From positions 50,195 to 56,416 of the forward strand of contig NYYG01000046.1 of NCBI GenBank assembly GCA_002686685.1: 6,222 bases of DNA. The letters run 5' to 3'. The first letter of the stretch is position 1. The number at the start of each line of letters is the position of its first letter. Origin of the DNA: SAR116 cluster bacterium. Lineage in GTDB: Bacteria; Pseudomonadota; Alphaproteobacteria; Puniceispirillales; Puniceispirillaceae. This document shows, one piece after another, positions 1-6,222 of this stretch. The translations under genes and the position numbers were made by a program. The notes beneath the pieces are model-generated. The model saw only the letters and a program-made list of their open reading frames with translations. It had not been told where the DNA came from and ran no database searches.

Positions 1-97
1 GATGCCCGAAGAGTTGAATGCCACACGCTATATGAAAAAGGCGGAACGTGAATCTCGTGTGCCAAGCTGGTTCGTTTTCCACCGAAAGCCGGACTAG
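1..97 (+). CDS. trmB: tRNA (guanine-N7-)-methyltransferase, C-terminal end (partial)
   Basis: The reading frame entering the window (codons from base 2) ends at TAG 95-97 and encodes about 31 residues containing TRYMKKAERESRVPSWFVFH. This resembles the extreme C-terminus of TrmB, which methylates G46 of tRNA at N7 using S-adenosylmethionine; alphaproteobacterial TrmB proteins typically end with a T-R-Y-E-x-K-A helix and an F/L-x-F-x-R strand. trmB is also a common upstream neighbour of rimP in Alphaproteobacteria, which supports the call. The usual Glu of the T-x-(F/Y)-E motif is Met here (codon 32-34). The first ATG in the window (2-4) is almost certainly internal. The identification rests on a very short stretch and on context, so it is moderate. 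Confidence 0.6.
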   Translation, partial: MPEELNATRYMKKAERESRVPSWFVFHRKPD

Positions 98-124
98 GCA
101 TTTCGACCCGTTCATATTTCGATC

Positions 125-153
125 TTGCTTCTGGCGCGCTGCAGGCCTATAAA
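125..153 (+). promoter_or_regulatory. Candidate sigma-70-type promoter of the rimP-nusA-infB operon
   Basis: TTGCTT at 125-130 and TATAAA at 148-153 are separated by exactly 17 bases, a good housekeeping promoter arrangement. Transcription would start near 159-161. It lies 27 bases after the trmB stop and just upstream of a terminator, so it would produce a short leader RNA before rimP. I saw no comparable promoter between the terminator and rimP. This is predicted from sequence only; the -35 matches the consensus mainly in its TTG. Confidence 0.5.
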
Positions 154-200
154 CAGCGGCAGAAATTGCTGTCGAATATGACGGTGGGCCGCTGGCCCAC
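154..200 (+). promoter_or_regulatory. Possible alternative RNA pairings (antiterminator / anti-antiterminator)
   Basis: CAGCGGC at 154-160 is perfectly complementary to GCCGCTG at 188-194, which covers the loop and parts of both arms of the terminator stem, so the two structures exclude each other. A second hairpin, 157-162 with 169-174 (six pairs including one G-U, six-base loop), would hide part of 154-160 and so favour the terminator. This is the layout of a transcription attenuator. A transcript starting near 160 from the candidate promoter would lack most of 154-160, so the antiterminator could form only in RNA read through from upstream or if transcription starts earlier. Confidence 0.3.
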
Positions 201-209
201 TTTTTTATT
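184..209 (+). terminator. Intrinsic terminator / probable attenuator in the rimP leader
   Basis: GTGGGCC (184-190) and GGCCCAC (194-200) form a perfect 7-bp GC-rich stem with a 3-base loop, followed directly by six T residues (201-206) and ATT. This is a textbook Rho-independent terminator. It lies 87 bases after the trmB stop and 76 bases before the rimP start, and downstream of the candidate promoter at 125-153. It could therefore end the trmB transcript, attenuate transcription into rimP-nusA-infB, or do both. A terminator-containing leader before rimP is known in gammaproteobacteria; by analogy I favour attenuation, but that is inference. Confidence 0.85.
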
Positions 210-285
210 GCCCGAAACCTGACCGCGCATCGCGCGTGCTCAACCGGGCATTGGCGGCATGGAATAGAGATACGCAGGACGTAAC

Positions 286-777
286 GTGGTTGAATCACGC
301 GTAGGCCAGATTATTGAAGGGGCGATAACCGATCTCGGTTTTCATCTCGTGCGTGTGCAGTTTTCAGGCTCGAAGAGTGGCCGCGCACAATTGCAGATCA
401 TGGCCGAACCAACGGACGACCGCGACATGACGGTTGAGGATTGTGAGGCCATCAGCCGGCATATAGCGGCGCTGCTCGATGTCGAGGATCCGATCGGTGA
501 CGCCTATGTGCTGGAAGTCAGCTCGCCCGGCATTGACCGGCCGCTGACGCGGATTGAGGATTACACGCGCTTTAATGGTGAACTGGCCAAAATCACGTTG
601 CGGCTGATGCTTGACGGGCGCAGGCGCTTCAATGGCCGGCTTGGCGGGCTGGATGCGGATGGCAAGATCATTCTGGAAACCAGCTTTGGCAGATTTGCTT
701 TTGCCTTTGAAGAAATTGACTCGGCGCGAATCGACCCAACCGAGATTTTTGAGCGCGAGGCATCGCGGCAGAACTGA
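286..777 (+). CDS. rimP: Ribosome maturation factor RimP
   Basis: This 163-residue protein is the cytoplasmic 30S-subunit maturation factor RimP (formerly YhbC/DUF150), which acts on free 30S subunits during assembly around protein S12. The family signature EVSSPGIDRPLT is at residues 77-88. It is preceded by the N-terminal alpha/beta domain (about 5-85, with the M-T-V-E-D-C helix at 48-53) and followed by the small SH3-like C-terminal domain (about 92-155). The length is typical. The start is GTG 286, since an in-frame stop (TAG 265-267) lies just upstream and AGGA (276-279) sits six bases before it. RimP is the first gene of the operon. Its stop codon lies inside an 18-bp tandem duplication that supplies a second in-frame TGA 18 bases on. 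Confidence 0.95.
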   Translation: MVESRVGQIIEGAITDLGFHLVRVQFSGSKSGRAQLQIMAEPTDDRDMTVEDCEAISRHIAALLDVEDPIGDAYVLEVSSPGIDRPLTRIEDYTRFNGELAKITLRLMLDGRRRFNGRLGGLDADGKIILETSFGRFAFAFEEIDSARIDPTEIFEREASRQN

Positions 778-808
778 ATATCTACGGAACACTGAATATC
801 TACGGAAC
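773..808 (+). repeat. Perfect 2 x 18 bp tandem direct repeat at the rimP 3' end
   Basis: ACTGAATATCTACGGAAC occurs twice in a row (773-790 and 791-808) with no mismatch. The first copy contains the rimP stop TGA (775-777). Because the period is divisible by three, the second copy puts another TGA (793-795) in the same frame, and readthrough would add only five residues. The repeat lengthens the rimP-nusA spacer to 68 bases. It looks like a recent slippage duplication; no function is evident. Confidence 0.95.
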
Positions 809-845
809 CGAATTTTAACAGGCAGACTGAACAGGTAGCAGAATC

Positions 846-2399
846 ATGGATACCTCATCAATTCCAGGGCTTGAACTCATCCAGGTGGCAGATGTTGTCG
901 CCCGCGAAAAATCCATCGACCGCGAAGAAGTGATGGTGGCGATGGAAGAAGCCATACAAAAGGCCGGCCGCGCAAAATACGGGCTTGATCGCGATATCCG
1001 CGCGATGATTGACCGCAAGAGCGGCGCTATCACCCTCGAGCGCTGGATCGAGGTTGTCGAGGAGGTTGAGGATGATGCCACGCAGATGAGCATCGCCGAG
1101 GGTGCGAAGCAGACACCGCCGCTTGCCGCAGGTGAATTCTGGCGCCAGCCACTCCCCCCCATCGAATTTGGGCGTATTGCGGCGCAGACGGCAAAGCAGG
1201 TGATCTCGCAGAAGGTGCGTGATGCCGAGCGCGCCCGTCAGTATGAAGAATATAAGGACCGCGTTGGCGAAATCGTCGTTGGCACCGTGAAACGGGCCGA
1301 AAGTTACTCGATCACTGTTGATCTGGGTCGCGCCGAGGCGGTGATCCGCCGCGAAGAAATGATTCCGCGTGAAAATCTGCGCCAGGGCGACCGGGTGCGT
1401 GCCTACATCATCGACGTGCGTGAGGAACAGCGGGGCCCGCAGATTTTTCTGTCGCGTGCCTGTAATGAATTCATGGCAAAGCTGTTCACTCAGGAAGTGC
1501 CTGAAATCTATGACGGCATCATTGAAATCAAGGGTGTGGCCCGTGAAGCAGGAAGCCGTGCAAAGATCGCCGTCCTGTCCAATGATCCGGGGATTGATCC
1601 GGTTGGTGCCTGCGTTGGCATGCGCGGTAGCCGCGTTCAGGCTGTTGTCGGTGAATTGCAGGGCGAAAAGGTCGAGATTATTCCCTTTATCGACGAGCCG
1701 GCGGCTTTTGTGGTGAACGCTCTGGCACCAGCCGAGGTTGCCAAGGTGGTCATGGACGAAGTGACCGGCCGGATGGAGGTCGTGGTACCTGAGGATCAGC
1801 TGAGCCTCGCGATCGGCCGCCGCGGGCAGAATGTGCGTCTCGCATCACAGCTGTCGGGCTGGTATATCGATATCCTGACCGAAGCAGAGGAATCCGAGCG
1901 TCGTCAGGAAGAATTCCGCACCCGGTCCAGCCGCTTTATCGAGGCGCTTAACATTGATGATGTGATTGCGCATCTGCTCGTGGCCGAGGGATTTGTTCTG
2001 CCGGAAGAAATTGCCGAGACACCGGTTGAAGAGCTGGCGACCATTCAGGGCTTTGATGAATCAATTGCCGAAGAGTTGCAGGCACGTGCGGCTGAATTTG
2101 TCGAGCGTGAGGCACAAAGAATCAACGAGGCACTGGATAGCCTGAAAGTCGCCGATGATCTGCGCAATTTCGAATATATCAGCCTTGGTATGATGCTGAA
2201 ACTTGCTGAAAACGGCGTCCTGACCCTCGATGACCTTGCCGATCTGGATAATGAGGAATTGATCGAGCTGTTGTCCGAACACGGGCTGGAGGATGACACC
2301 GAGGCTGGTGATATCATCATGGCGGCCCGGGCCCACTGGTTTGCCGATGAGGATGTGGAGGCCGAGCAGCCAGCCCCGTCCGATACGGCCGACAGCTAG
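846..2399 (+). CDS. nusA: Transcription termination/antitermination factor NusA
   Basis: NusA binds RNA polymerase and nascent RNA, promotes pausing and intrinsic termination, and joins the antitermination complex on rRNA operons. The 517 residues show the full order: N-terminal RNA-polymerase-binding domain (about 7-130, with the LPPIEFGRIAAQTAKQVI block near 103-120), S1 domain (about 140-205), KH1 (about 230-285, GMRGSRVQ at 258-265) and KH2 (about 300-345, IGRRGQNVRLAS at 323-334). Two acidic C-terminal repeats follow (about 366-425 and 440-500), the two-repeat form seen in E. coli and many proteobacteria, then an acidic tail. The ATG at 846 gives a normal N-terminus (residues 10-22 LIQVADVVAREKS); its ribosome site is weak (AGG 833-835). 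S1 strand residues 151-157 (AESYSIT) and 204-208 (RACNE) depart from the usual VEYGNVI- and RTHPQ-like sequences. No frameshift is seen. Confidence 0.98.
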   Translation: MDTSSIPGLELIQVADVVAREKSIDREEVMVAMEEAIQKAGRAKYGLDRDIRAMIDRKSGAITLERWIEVVEEVEDDATQMSIAEGAKQTPPLAAGEFWRQPLPPIEFGRIAAQTAKQVISQKVRDAERARQYEEYKDRVGEIVVGTVKRAESYSITVDLGRAEAVIRREEMIPRENLRQGDRVRAYIIDVREEQRGPQIFLSRACNEFMAKLFTQEVPEIYDGIIEIKGVAREAGSRAKIAVLSNDPGIDPVGACVGMRGSRVQAVVGELQGEKVEIIPFIDEPAAFVVNALAPAEVAKVVMDEVTGRMEVVVPEDQLSLAIGRRGQNVRLASQLSGWYIDILTEAEESERRQEEFRTRSSRFIEALNIDDVIAHLLVAEGFVLPEEIAETPVEELATIQGFDESIAEELQARAAEFVEREAQRINEALDSLKVADDLRNFEYISLGMMLKLAENGVLTLDDLADLDNEELIELLSEHGLEDDTEAGDIIMAARAHWFADEDVEAEQPAPSDTADS

Positions 2400-2407
2400 G
2401 ACCATGG

Positions 2408-2998
2408 GTGGGATCGCGCATGGCAGACCGCACCTGCATTGTTACCGGAAGCGCCCTTCCGCGTGACCAGCTGATCCGGATTGTGTCCGGACCAGACGGT
2501 GTGGCTGTTGTTGATCTTGCCGAAAAGCTGCCGGGCCGCGGGGTCTGGGTAACGAACAGTGCCGAGGCGCTGCGCCATGTGGCTGACCGGGGATTGCTGA
2601 GACGATCCATCGACGCACAATTTGATGACATTGAGTCCACACTGGAACAGGTGGGCCATTTGATGCGCATGCGTGCAATGGCAGCGGCCTCGATGGCCCG
2701 CCGCGCCGGGGCGCTGATTGGCGGCGCTGGCAAACTGGCGGCCGAGGGTGCTTTTGACGGGCTGCTCGCGGCGCCGGATGCCTCGGAGCGTGAATTCAGA
2801 AAACTGTCCTCGCGTCTGGAAGTTAGCTGGACGAGTCGTGCGCTTGATTCTGAAGCGCTGGGACAGATTTGTGGCAGACCGAGCCTTGCTTTCGCCGCCA
2901 TTCGTGGTGGCAAAGCGCAAAAGATGGCGGAAAAACTGCGTTTTGAACTGATGCGGCTGGAAAGGTTTTATGCCGCTTCGGCTTGTCATGCGAGGTGA
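2408..2998 (+). CDS. YlxR/RnpM-family RNA-binding protein with L7Ae-like C-terminal domain
   Basis: The protein has an N-terminal YlxR (DUF448) domain, residues about 7-75, marked by RTCIVTG (8-14), LIRIVSGPDG (22-31) and LPGRGVWV (41-48). A second domain (about 95-190) resembles the L7Ae/L30e RNA-binding fold: MARRAGALIGGAGK (96-109), a central A-A-P-D-A-S segment, and a C-terminal FAAIRGGKAQKM region. In Firmicutes these are usually two separate proteins (YlxR/RnpM and YlxQ) encoded between nusA and infB; here they are one polypeptide, as is common in Alphaproteobacteria. RnpM of Bacillus subtilis is reported to bind and modulate RNase P; the role here is not established. The start is uncertain: GTG 2408 has AGGA six bases upstream (2398-2401, overlapping the nusA stop), but ATG 2420 (residue 5) also has GGGA at 2410-2413 and leaves the domain intact. 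The nusA gap is 8 bases, implying translational coupling. Confidence 0.9.
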   Translation: MGSRMADRTCIVTGSALPRDQLIRIVSGPDGVAVVDLAEKLPGRGVWVTNSAEALRHVADRGLLRRSIDAQFDDIESTLEQVGHLMRMRAMAAASMARRAGALIGGAGKLAAEGAFDGLLAAPDASEREFRKLSSRLEVSWTSRALDSEALGQICGRPSLAFAAIRGGKAQKMAEKLRFELMRLERFYAASACHAR

Positions 2999-3013
2999 TA
3001 CCGGTGTATCACC
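2994..3013. repeat. Perfect inverted repeat (hairpin) at the ylxR stop codon
   Basis: GGTGATAC (2994-3001) and GTATCACC (3006-3013) form a perfect 8-bp stem with loop CGGT. The ylxR stop TGA (2996-2998) is in the left arm. No T-run follows, so it is not a standard intrinsic terminator. It lies 75 bases before the infB start, in the longest intergenic space within the operon (90 bases). It could be an RNA-processing or stability hairpin, or a protein-binding palindrome in DNA; neither is shown by the sequence. Confidence 0.85.
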
Positions 3014-3073
3014 GAGCGCAAACGGGTCGGATACCTGTTGGCAGAAATGCCAGGACAGTCAGGGGTTCCGATC

Positions 3074-3082
3074 AGGAAAGGG
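3074..3082 (+). promoter_or_regulatory. Ribosome binding site deciding the infB start
   Basis: AGGAAAGGG ends six bases before ATG 3089 and is among the strongest Shine-Dalgarno-like sequences in the window. It lies inside the longer open frame that begins at ATG 3038, showing that the 17 extra N-terminal codons are probably not translated. Confidence 0.8.
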
Positions 3083-3088
3083 TTCACA

Positions 3089-5686
3089 ATGAGTGACGAT
3101 AGCGGCAAATCAAAAAAACTCAGCCTGTCGGGCAGTAAGCTGACCCTTGGCGGTGTTGACGCCGGACAGATGCGCGCGGGCGCCACAGGTGGCGCGCGCC
3201 GTACCGTTCAGGTTGAGGTTCGTCGCAAGCGCGCACCCGCCGCGCCACATCGGGTGCCCGCAACACCTGTCGCCGAGCCTGCGGCACCGGCCCCACAACC
3301 GGCACCTGCCCAGCCCGCACCGGCCGAAGCCGATGACAAGCTGACCGCACAGGAGCGCGCCGCCCGTGTTCGCGCCCTGCAAGAAGGCCTGCGGAAACCA
3401 GATGCACCGGCACCGGATTCGCCAGCTGCAGATGGTGTCGGCAGTGCTGAAGATGCCCCTGCCACTGCAGAGACGCCCGCAGCAGACGCGGCCACGCCGG
3501 CAGATACCGCGCCTGTGGAAGCACCGGTTGCCGCGCCGCTGGACCCAGTCAGCGCGCGTCGGGAAGCTGAACTCGCCGAGCTGCGCGAAATTGAAGCCGC
3601 CGAGGAACGTCGGCGTGAGGACGAAGCACGCAAACATTCCGAGGCAACGGCGCGTCGGGCAACTGCGGACACGGCCGCGCCGGCGGCACGCGCGCCCGGT
3701 GACGCGGCCAGCGAACCTTTCAACCGTCGCCGTCGCCAGGTCGATGACACACCGTCACGGCGCCCGGCACCTGCCCGTCGTGACGGGCCCGGCCGTCGCC
3801 AGTCTGGCAAGATGACCATCACGCAGGCGCTTTCGGGTGATGAACAGCGCCGGCAGCGCTCACTCGCCTCGGTGCGCCGTCAGCGGGAAAAGGCACGGAT
3901 GCGCGATGACCAGCCGCAGGTCAAGCAGGTCCGCGATGTGATTATTCCGGACACCATTTCCGTTACCGAACTGGCCAACCGCATGGCCGAGCGGACGGCT
4001 GATGTGGTGAAGGAGCTGATGAAGCTTGGCGTCATGGCCACCGCAACGCAGACAGTTGACGGTGAAACCGCCGAACTGATCGCACAGGAACTTGGCCACC
4101 GCGCGCAGCGTGTGTCGGACTCGGATGTTGAAAGCGGCCTTGAGGGCGCTGATGATGATGAGGCCAGCCTGAAGCCGCGGCCGCCCGTCGTCACCGTTAT
4201 GGGACATGTCGATCACGGCAAGACCAGCCTTCTCGATGCCATCCGCCGTACCGATGTTGCGGCTGGGGAATCGGGTGGCATCACCCAGCATATCGGTGCC
4301 TATCAGATTAATACCGCATCAGGCAATCTGATCACCTTTATCGACACGCCCGGCCATGAGGCCTTTACCGAAATGCGGTCACGCGGTGCCAATATCACCG
4401 ATATCGTCATTCTTGTGGTGGCGGCCGATGATTCGGTGATGATGCAAACGGTTGAAGCGATCAATCATGCCAAGGCTGCTGGCTGCCCGGTGATTGTTGC
4501 AGTCAACAAATGCGACAAACCAGAGGCAGACCCGAAACGCGTGCGCAATGACCTTTTGCAGCATGAAATTATCACCGAGGATTTTGGTGGTGATGTGCTT
4601 TGCGTGGATGTGTCGGCGATCACCGGACAGGGCCTCGATAAGCTTGAGGAAGCGATCATGCTTCAGGCCGAGCTTCTCGAACTGAAAGCCAATCCAGACC
4701 GTGCGGCCACCGGCGTAGTGGTCGAGGCCAAGGTCGAGCGCGGCCGGGGGTCTGTGGCAACCTTGCTGGTGCAGCGGGGAACACTCAAGCAGGGTGATAT
4801 TTTTGTCATCGGTGCCGAAAGTGGCCGTGTGCGTGCCCTTCTTGATGATCGCGGCAAAACACTGAAAATGGCACTGCCCGGACAGCCGGTGGAAATCCTC
4901 GGTTTGAATGGCACGCCGATGGCGGGCGATTCCTGTGTTGTCGTCGAAACGGAGGCCCGCGCCCGTGAGATTGCCGAATACCGTACCCGCCAGATCAAGG
5001 AACGCGAGGCTGCCCGCGGTGCGCGCGGATCGGTCGAACAGATGCTGTCGGCGATTGCGGCTGGTGAGGCTGAAGAACTGCCGGTTGTGATCAAGACGGA
5101 TGTGCATGGCTCGCTGGAGGCGATCCGTGTGGCACTTGAAAAGCTGGGTACTGACCAGGTGAAGGTGCGGATCCTGTCATCCGGTGTTGGCGCGATCAGT
5201 GAGTCGGACATCTCGCTGTCCAGCGCCTCCAACGCCATTGTTATCGGCTTCAACGTGCGCGCCATTCCACAGGCCCGTGATCTTGCCAAGCGCGATGGTG
5301 TCGAAATTCGCTATCATTCGATCATCTATGAGCTGATCGACGAGGTGAAGGCGGCGATGGGCGGCCTTCTCAGCCCGGATACGCAGGAGGACTTTATCGG
5401 CTATGCCGAGATCCGTCAGGTATTCGGTGTCTCGAAGGTTGGCAAGGTTGCCGGTTGCTATGTGACCGAGGGCGTCATCAAGCGGGGCTGCAAGGTGCGT
5501 CTGTTGCGCGATAATGTTGTGATCCATGAAGGGTCGTTGAAGACGCTCAAGCGCTTCAAGGACGAGGTCAAGGACGTGCGTGAAGGGTTCGAATGCGGCA
5601 TGGGATTCGAGAATTACTCGGACATTCAGGAAGGCGATATGATTGAGTGTTTCGAGCTTCGAGAGGTCGCCCGCACGCTCGACTGA
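3089..5686 (+). CDS. infB: Translation initiation factor IF2
   Basis: IF2 is the GTPase that binds fMet-tRNA to the 30S subunit and promotes 50S joining. From ATG 3089 the protein is 865 residues. It has a short basic N-terminus ([15 protein letters not shown]), a low-complexity Ala/Pro linker (about 49-153), a charged Glu/Arg helix (about 155-190), an Arg-rich stretch (about 215-275) and the IF2-N domain (about 283-345). The G domain begins near 363, with G1 GHVDHGKT (372-379), G3 DTPGH (419-423), G4 NKCD (473-476) and G5 SAI (509-511). Then come beta-barrel domain II (about 538-620), domain III (about 648-760) and the C-terminal fMet-tRNA-binding barrel (about 764-862, with [18 protein letters not shown]). 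The start at 3089 is chosen over in-frame ATG 3038 because AGGAAAGGG (3074-3082) precedes it and the protein then begins like other alphaproteobacterial IF2s. All GTPase motifs are intact. Confidence 0.98.
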   Translation: MSDDSGKSKKLSLSGSKLTLGGVDAGQMRAGATGGARRTVQVEVRRKRAPAAPHRVPATPVAEPAAPAPQPAPAQPAPAEADDKLTAQERAARVRALQEGLRKPDAPAPDSPAADGVGSAEDAPATAETPAADAATPADTAPVEAPVAAPLDPVSARREAELAELREIEAAEERRREDEARKHSEATARRATADTAAPAARAPGDAASEPFNRRRRQVDDTPSRRPAPARRDGPGRRQSGKMTITQALSGDEQRRQRSLASVRRQREKARMRDDQPQVKQVRDVIIPDTISVTELANRMAERTADVVKELMKLGVMATATQTVDGETAELIAQELGHRAQRVSDSDVESGLEGADDDEASLKPRPPVVTVMGHVDHGKTSLLDAIRRTDVAAGESGGITQHIGAYQINTASGNLITFIDTPGHEAFTEMRSRGANITDIVILVVAADDSVMMQTVEAINHAKAAGCPVIVAVNKCDKPEADPKRVRNDLLQHEIITEDFGGDVLCVDVSAITGQGLDKLEEAIMLQAELLELKANPDRAATGVVVEAKVERGRGSVATLLVQRGTLKQGDIFVIGAESGRVRALLDDRGKTLKMALPGQPVEILGLNGTPMAGDSCVVVETEARAREIAEYRTRQIKEREAARGARGSVEQMLSAIAAGEAEELPVVIKTDVHGSLEAIRVALEKLGTDQVKVRILSSGVGAISESDISLSSASNAIVIGFNVRAIPQARDLAKRDGVEIRYHSIIYELIDEVKAAMGGLLSPDTQEDFIGYAEIRQVFGVSKVGKVAGCYVTEGVIKRGCKVRLLRDNVVIHEGSLKTLKRFKDEVKDVREGFECGMGFENYSDIQEGDMIECFELREVARTLD

Positions 5687-5719
5687 TCATCATCGAATCC
5701 TGCAAGCGGAGAAAAGGCT

Positions 5720-6112
5720 ATGGCTGGAAAATCCCGGCGGTCAGTGTCCTCAAATCTGCCGAGCCAGAGACAGTTGCGCGTGGGTGAGACCCTGCGCCAT
5801 GCGCTGTCCGACATTCTGGTGCGTGACACATTTTTTGACCCCGATCTTGAAGGGTCATCAATCACCATATCAGAGATTTCGGTCAGCCCTGATCTGTCGA
5901 ATGCGCGCGTCTATACAATGCCGCTTGGTGGAAAGAATGCCGACATAGTGTTGCCTGCGCTGAATCGCCTGGCGCCAATAATCCAGCGTGAAGTGGCGGG
6001 TCGCGTGCATCTGCGCCGTGTCCCAAAGCTGAAATTCATGTTGGATGACAGTTTTGAAAATGCGGCAAGGCTGAATGTTGTCTTCAACAATATCCGCCAG
6101 CCAGACAGCTGA
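5720..6112 (+). CDS. rbfA: 30S ribosome-binding factor A (RbfA)
   Basis: RbfA is a small cytoplasmic KH-fold protein that binds free 30S subunits and helps late maturation of the 5' end of 16S rRNA. The 130-residue product has the expected length. Its helix 1 pattern is QLRVGETLRHALSDIL (18-33), followed by the conserved SPDLSNARVY (56-65) and VPKLKFMLDDS (101-111) with a C-terminal E-N-A-A helix. ATG 5720 is preceded by GGAG (5708-5711) at eight bases. It begins 33 bases after infB and ends 26 bases before truB, in the classic infB-rbfA-truB order, and functions in the same 30S assembly pathway as RimP. Confidence 0.97.
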   Translation: MAGKSRRSVSSNLPSQRQLRVGETLRHALSDILVRDTFFDPDLEGSSITISEISVSPDLSNARVYTMPLGGKNADIVLPALNRLAPIIQREVAGRVHLRRVPKLKFMLDDSFENAARLNVVFNNIRQPDS

Positions 6113-6138
6113 GCAGGACGGCGGGGCGGACAGGTCGC

Positions 6139-6222
6139 ATGGTGTCGCGAAAGGGCAACCCGGTCCATGGCTGGGTGATTCTCGACAAACCGGAAGGCGT
6201 TACCTCCTCGCGCGCGGTCGGG
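6139..6222 (+). CDS. truB: tRNA pseudouridine(55) synthase TruB, N-terminal start (partial)
   Basis: The last 84 bases encode 28 residues, MVSRKGNPVHGWVILDKPEG then VTSSRAVG, matching the TruB N-terminus (G-W-x-x-x-D-K-P-x-G-x-T-S-x-x-x-V). TruB makes pseudouridine 55 in the T-loop of tRNA and acts as a tRNA chaperone. The catalytic Asp lies beyond the window. ATG 6139 is favoured, with AGG at 6132-6134 and GGA at 6128-6130 upstream; GTG 6142 directly after it is a possible alternative. Position directly after rbfA supports the call. Confidence 0.93.
   Translation, partial: MVSRKGNPVHGWVILDKPEGVTSSRAVG

Noticed and set aside
178..222. A 14-codon open frame (ATG 178 to TGA 220-222) running through the terminator hairpin, a possible leader peptide
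   Set aside because: There is no Shine-Dalgarno-like sequence before it, the codons show no regulatory run of one amino acid, and its translation would disrupt a well-formed terminator. It is likely chance.
259..267. ATG-GAA-TAG mini frame just upstream of and in frame with rimP
   Set aside because: No convincing ribosome site; it serves only to show that rimP cannot start further upstream.
3038..3088. Upstream in-frame ATG adding 17 residues to IF2
   Set aside because: The ATG at 3089 has a much stronger ribosome site, and the protein then begins like other IF2 proteins of this group; the extra residues look like untranslated spacer.
3235..3545. Repeated GCACCGGC-like words in infB as a DNA repeat array
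   Set aside because: They encode the Ala/Pro-rich linker of IF2, have no constant period, and are low-complexity coding sequence.
4379..5107. Long open frame on the minus strand (242 codons) inside infB, and similar ones at 2317-2913, 3208-3822 and 2396-2989
   Set aside because: They lie wholly or almost wholly opposite strongly conserved genes, show no recognisable domain or ribosome site, and are expected from codon bias in GC-rich coding DNA.
1..6222. Search for mobile elements, CRISPR arrays, tRNA/rRNA genes or a defence-type system
   Set aside because: No transposase, integrase, regularly spaced repeats or RNA gene was seen; nearly all bases belong to conserved housekeeping genes in their usual order.

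Overview
This window is a segment of the conserved bacterial translation/transcription-factor operon rimP - nusA - ylxR (rnpM) - infB - rbfA - truB, entirely on the + strand, preceded by the last codons of what is probably trmB. The gene order, the L7Ae-like extension on the YlxR protein, the NusA with two C-terminal acidic repeats and the form of the IF2 N-terminus (a short Lys/Ser/Gly/Leu-rich start followed by a long Ala/Pro linker) fit an alphaproteobacterium of moderate to fairly high GC. A marine SAR116-like lineage is possible but is only a guess from the look of the proteins.

Layout: 1-97 is the C-terminus of a TrmB-like tRNA methyltransferase. 98-285 is the leader of the operon; it holds a good promoter candidate (TTGCTT, 17 bases, TATAAA at 125-153), a perfect intrinsic terminator hairpin with a T-run (184-206), and competing pairings that resemble an attenuator. 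rimP follows (GTG start at 286, end 777), then nusA (846-2399), a YlxR/L7Ae-like RNA-binding protein (2408-2998), infB (3089-5686), rbfA (5720-6112) and the first 28 codons of truB (6139 to the window edge). The spaces between genes from rimP to truB are 8 to 90 bases. None contains an intrinsic terminator, so the set is likely co-transcribed. Two small DNA structures sit at gene junctions: a perfect 2 x 18 bp tandem repeat across the rimP stop codon, and a perfect 8-bp-stem hairpin across the ylxR stop codon.

The genes work together in making and using ribosomes. RimP and RbfA mature the 30S subunit, NusA controls pausing, termination and antitermination of RNA polymerase (including on rRNA operons), IF2 brings initiator tRNA to the 30S subunit, TruB modifies tRNA U55, and the YlxR protein is an RNA-binding partner of the cluster. 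In other proteobacteria this operon is regulated from its leader and by NusA feedback, so the promoter-terminator leader is the most interesting regulatory part here.

I found no mobile element, CRISPR array, tRNA/rRNA gene or previously undescribed gene system. This is a core housekeeping locus, and the points worth a second look are regulatory or detailed sequence variations.
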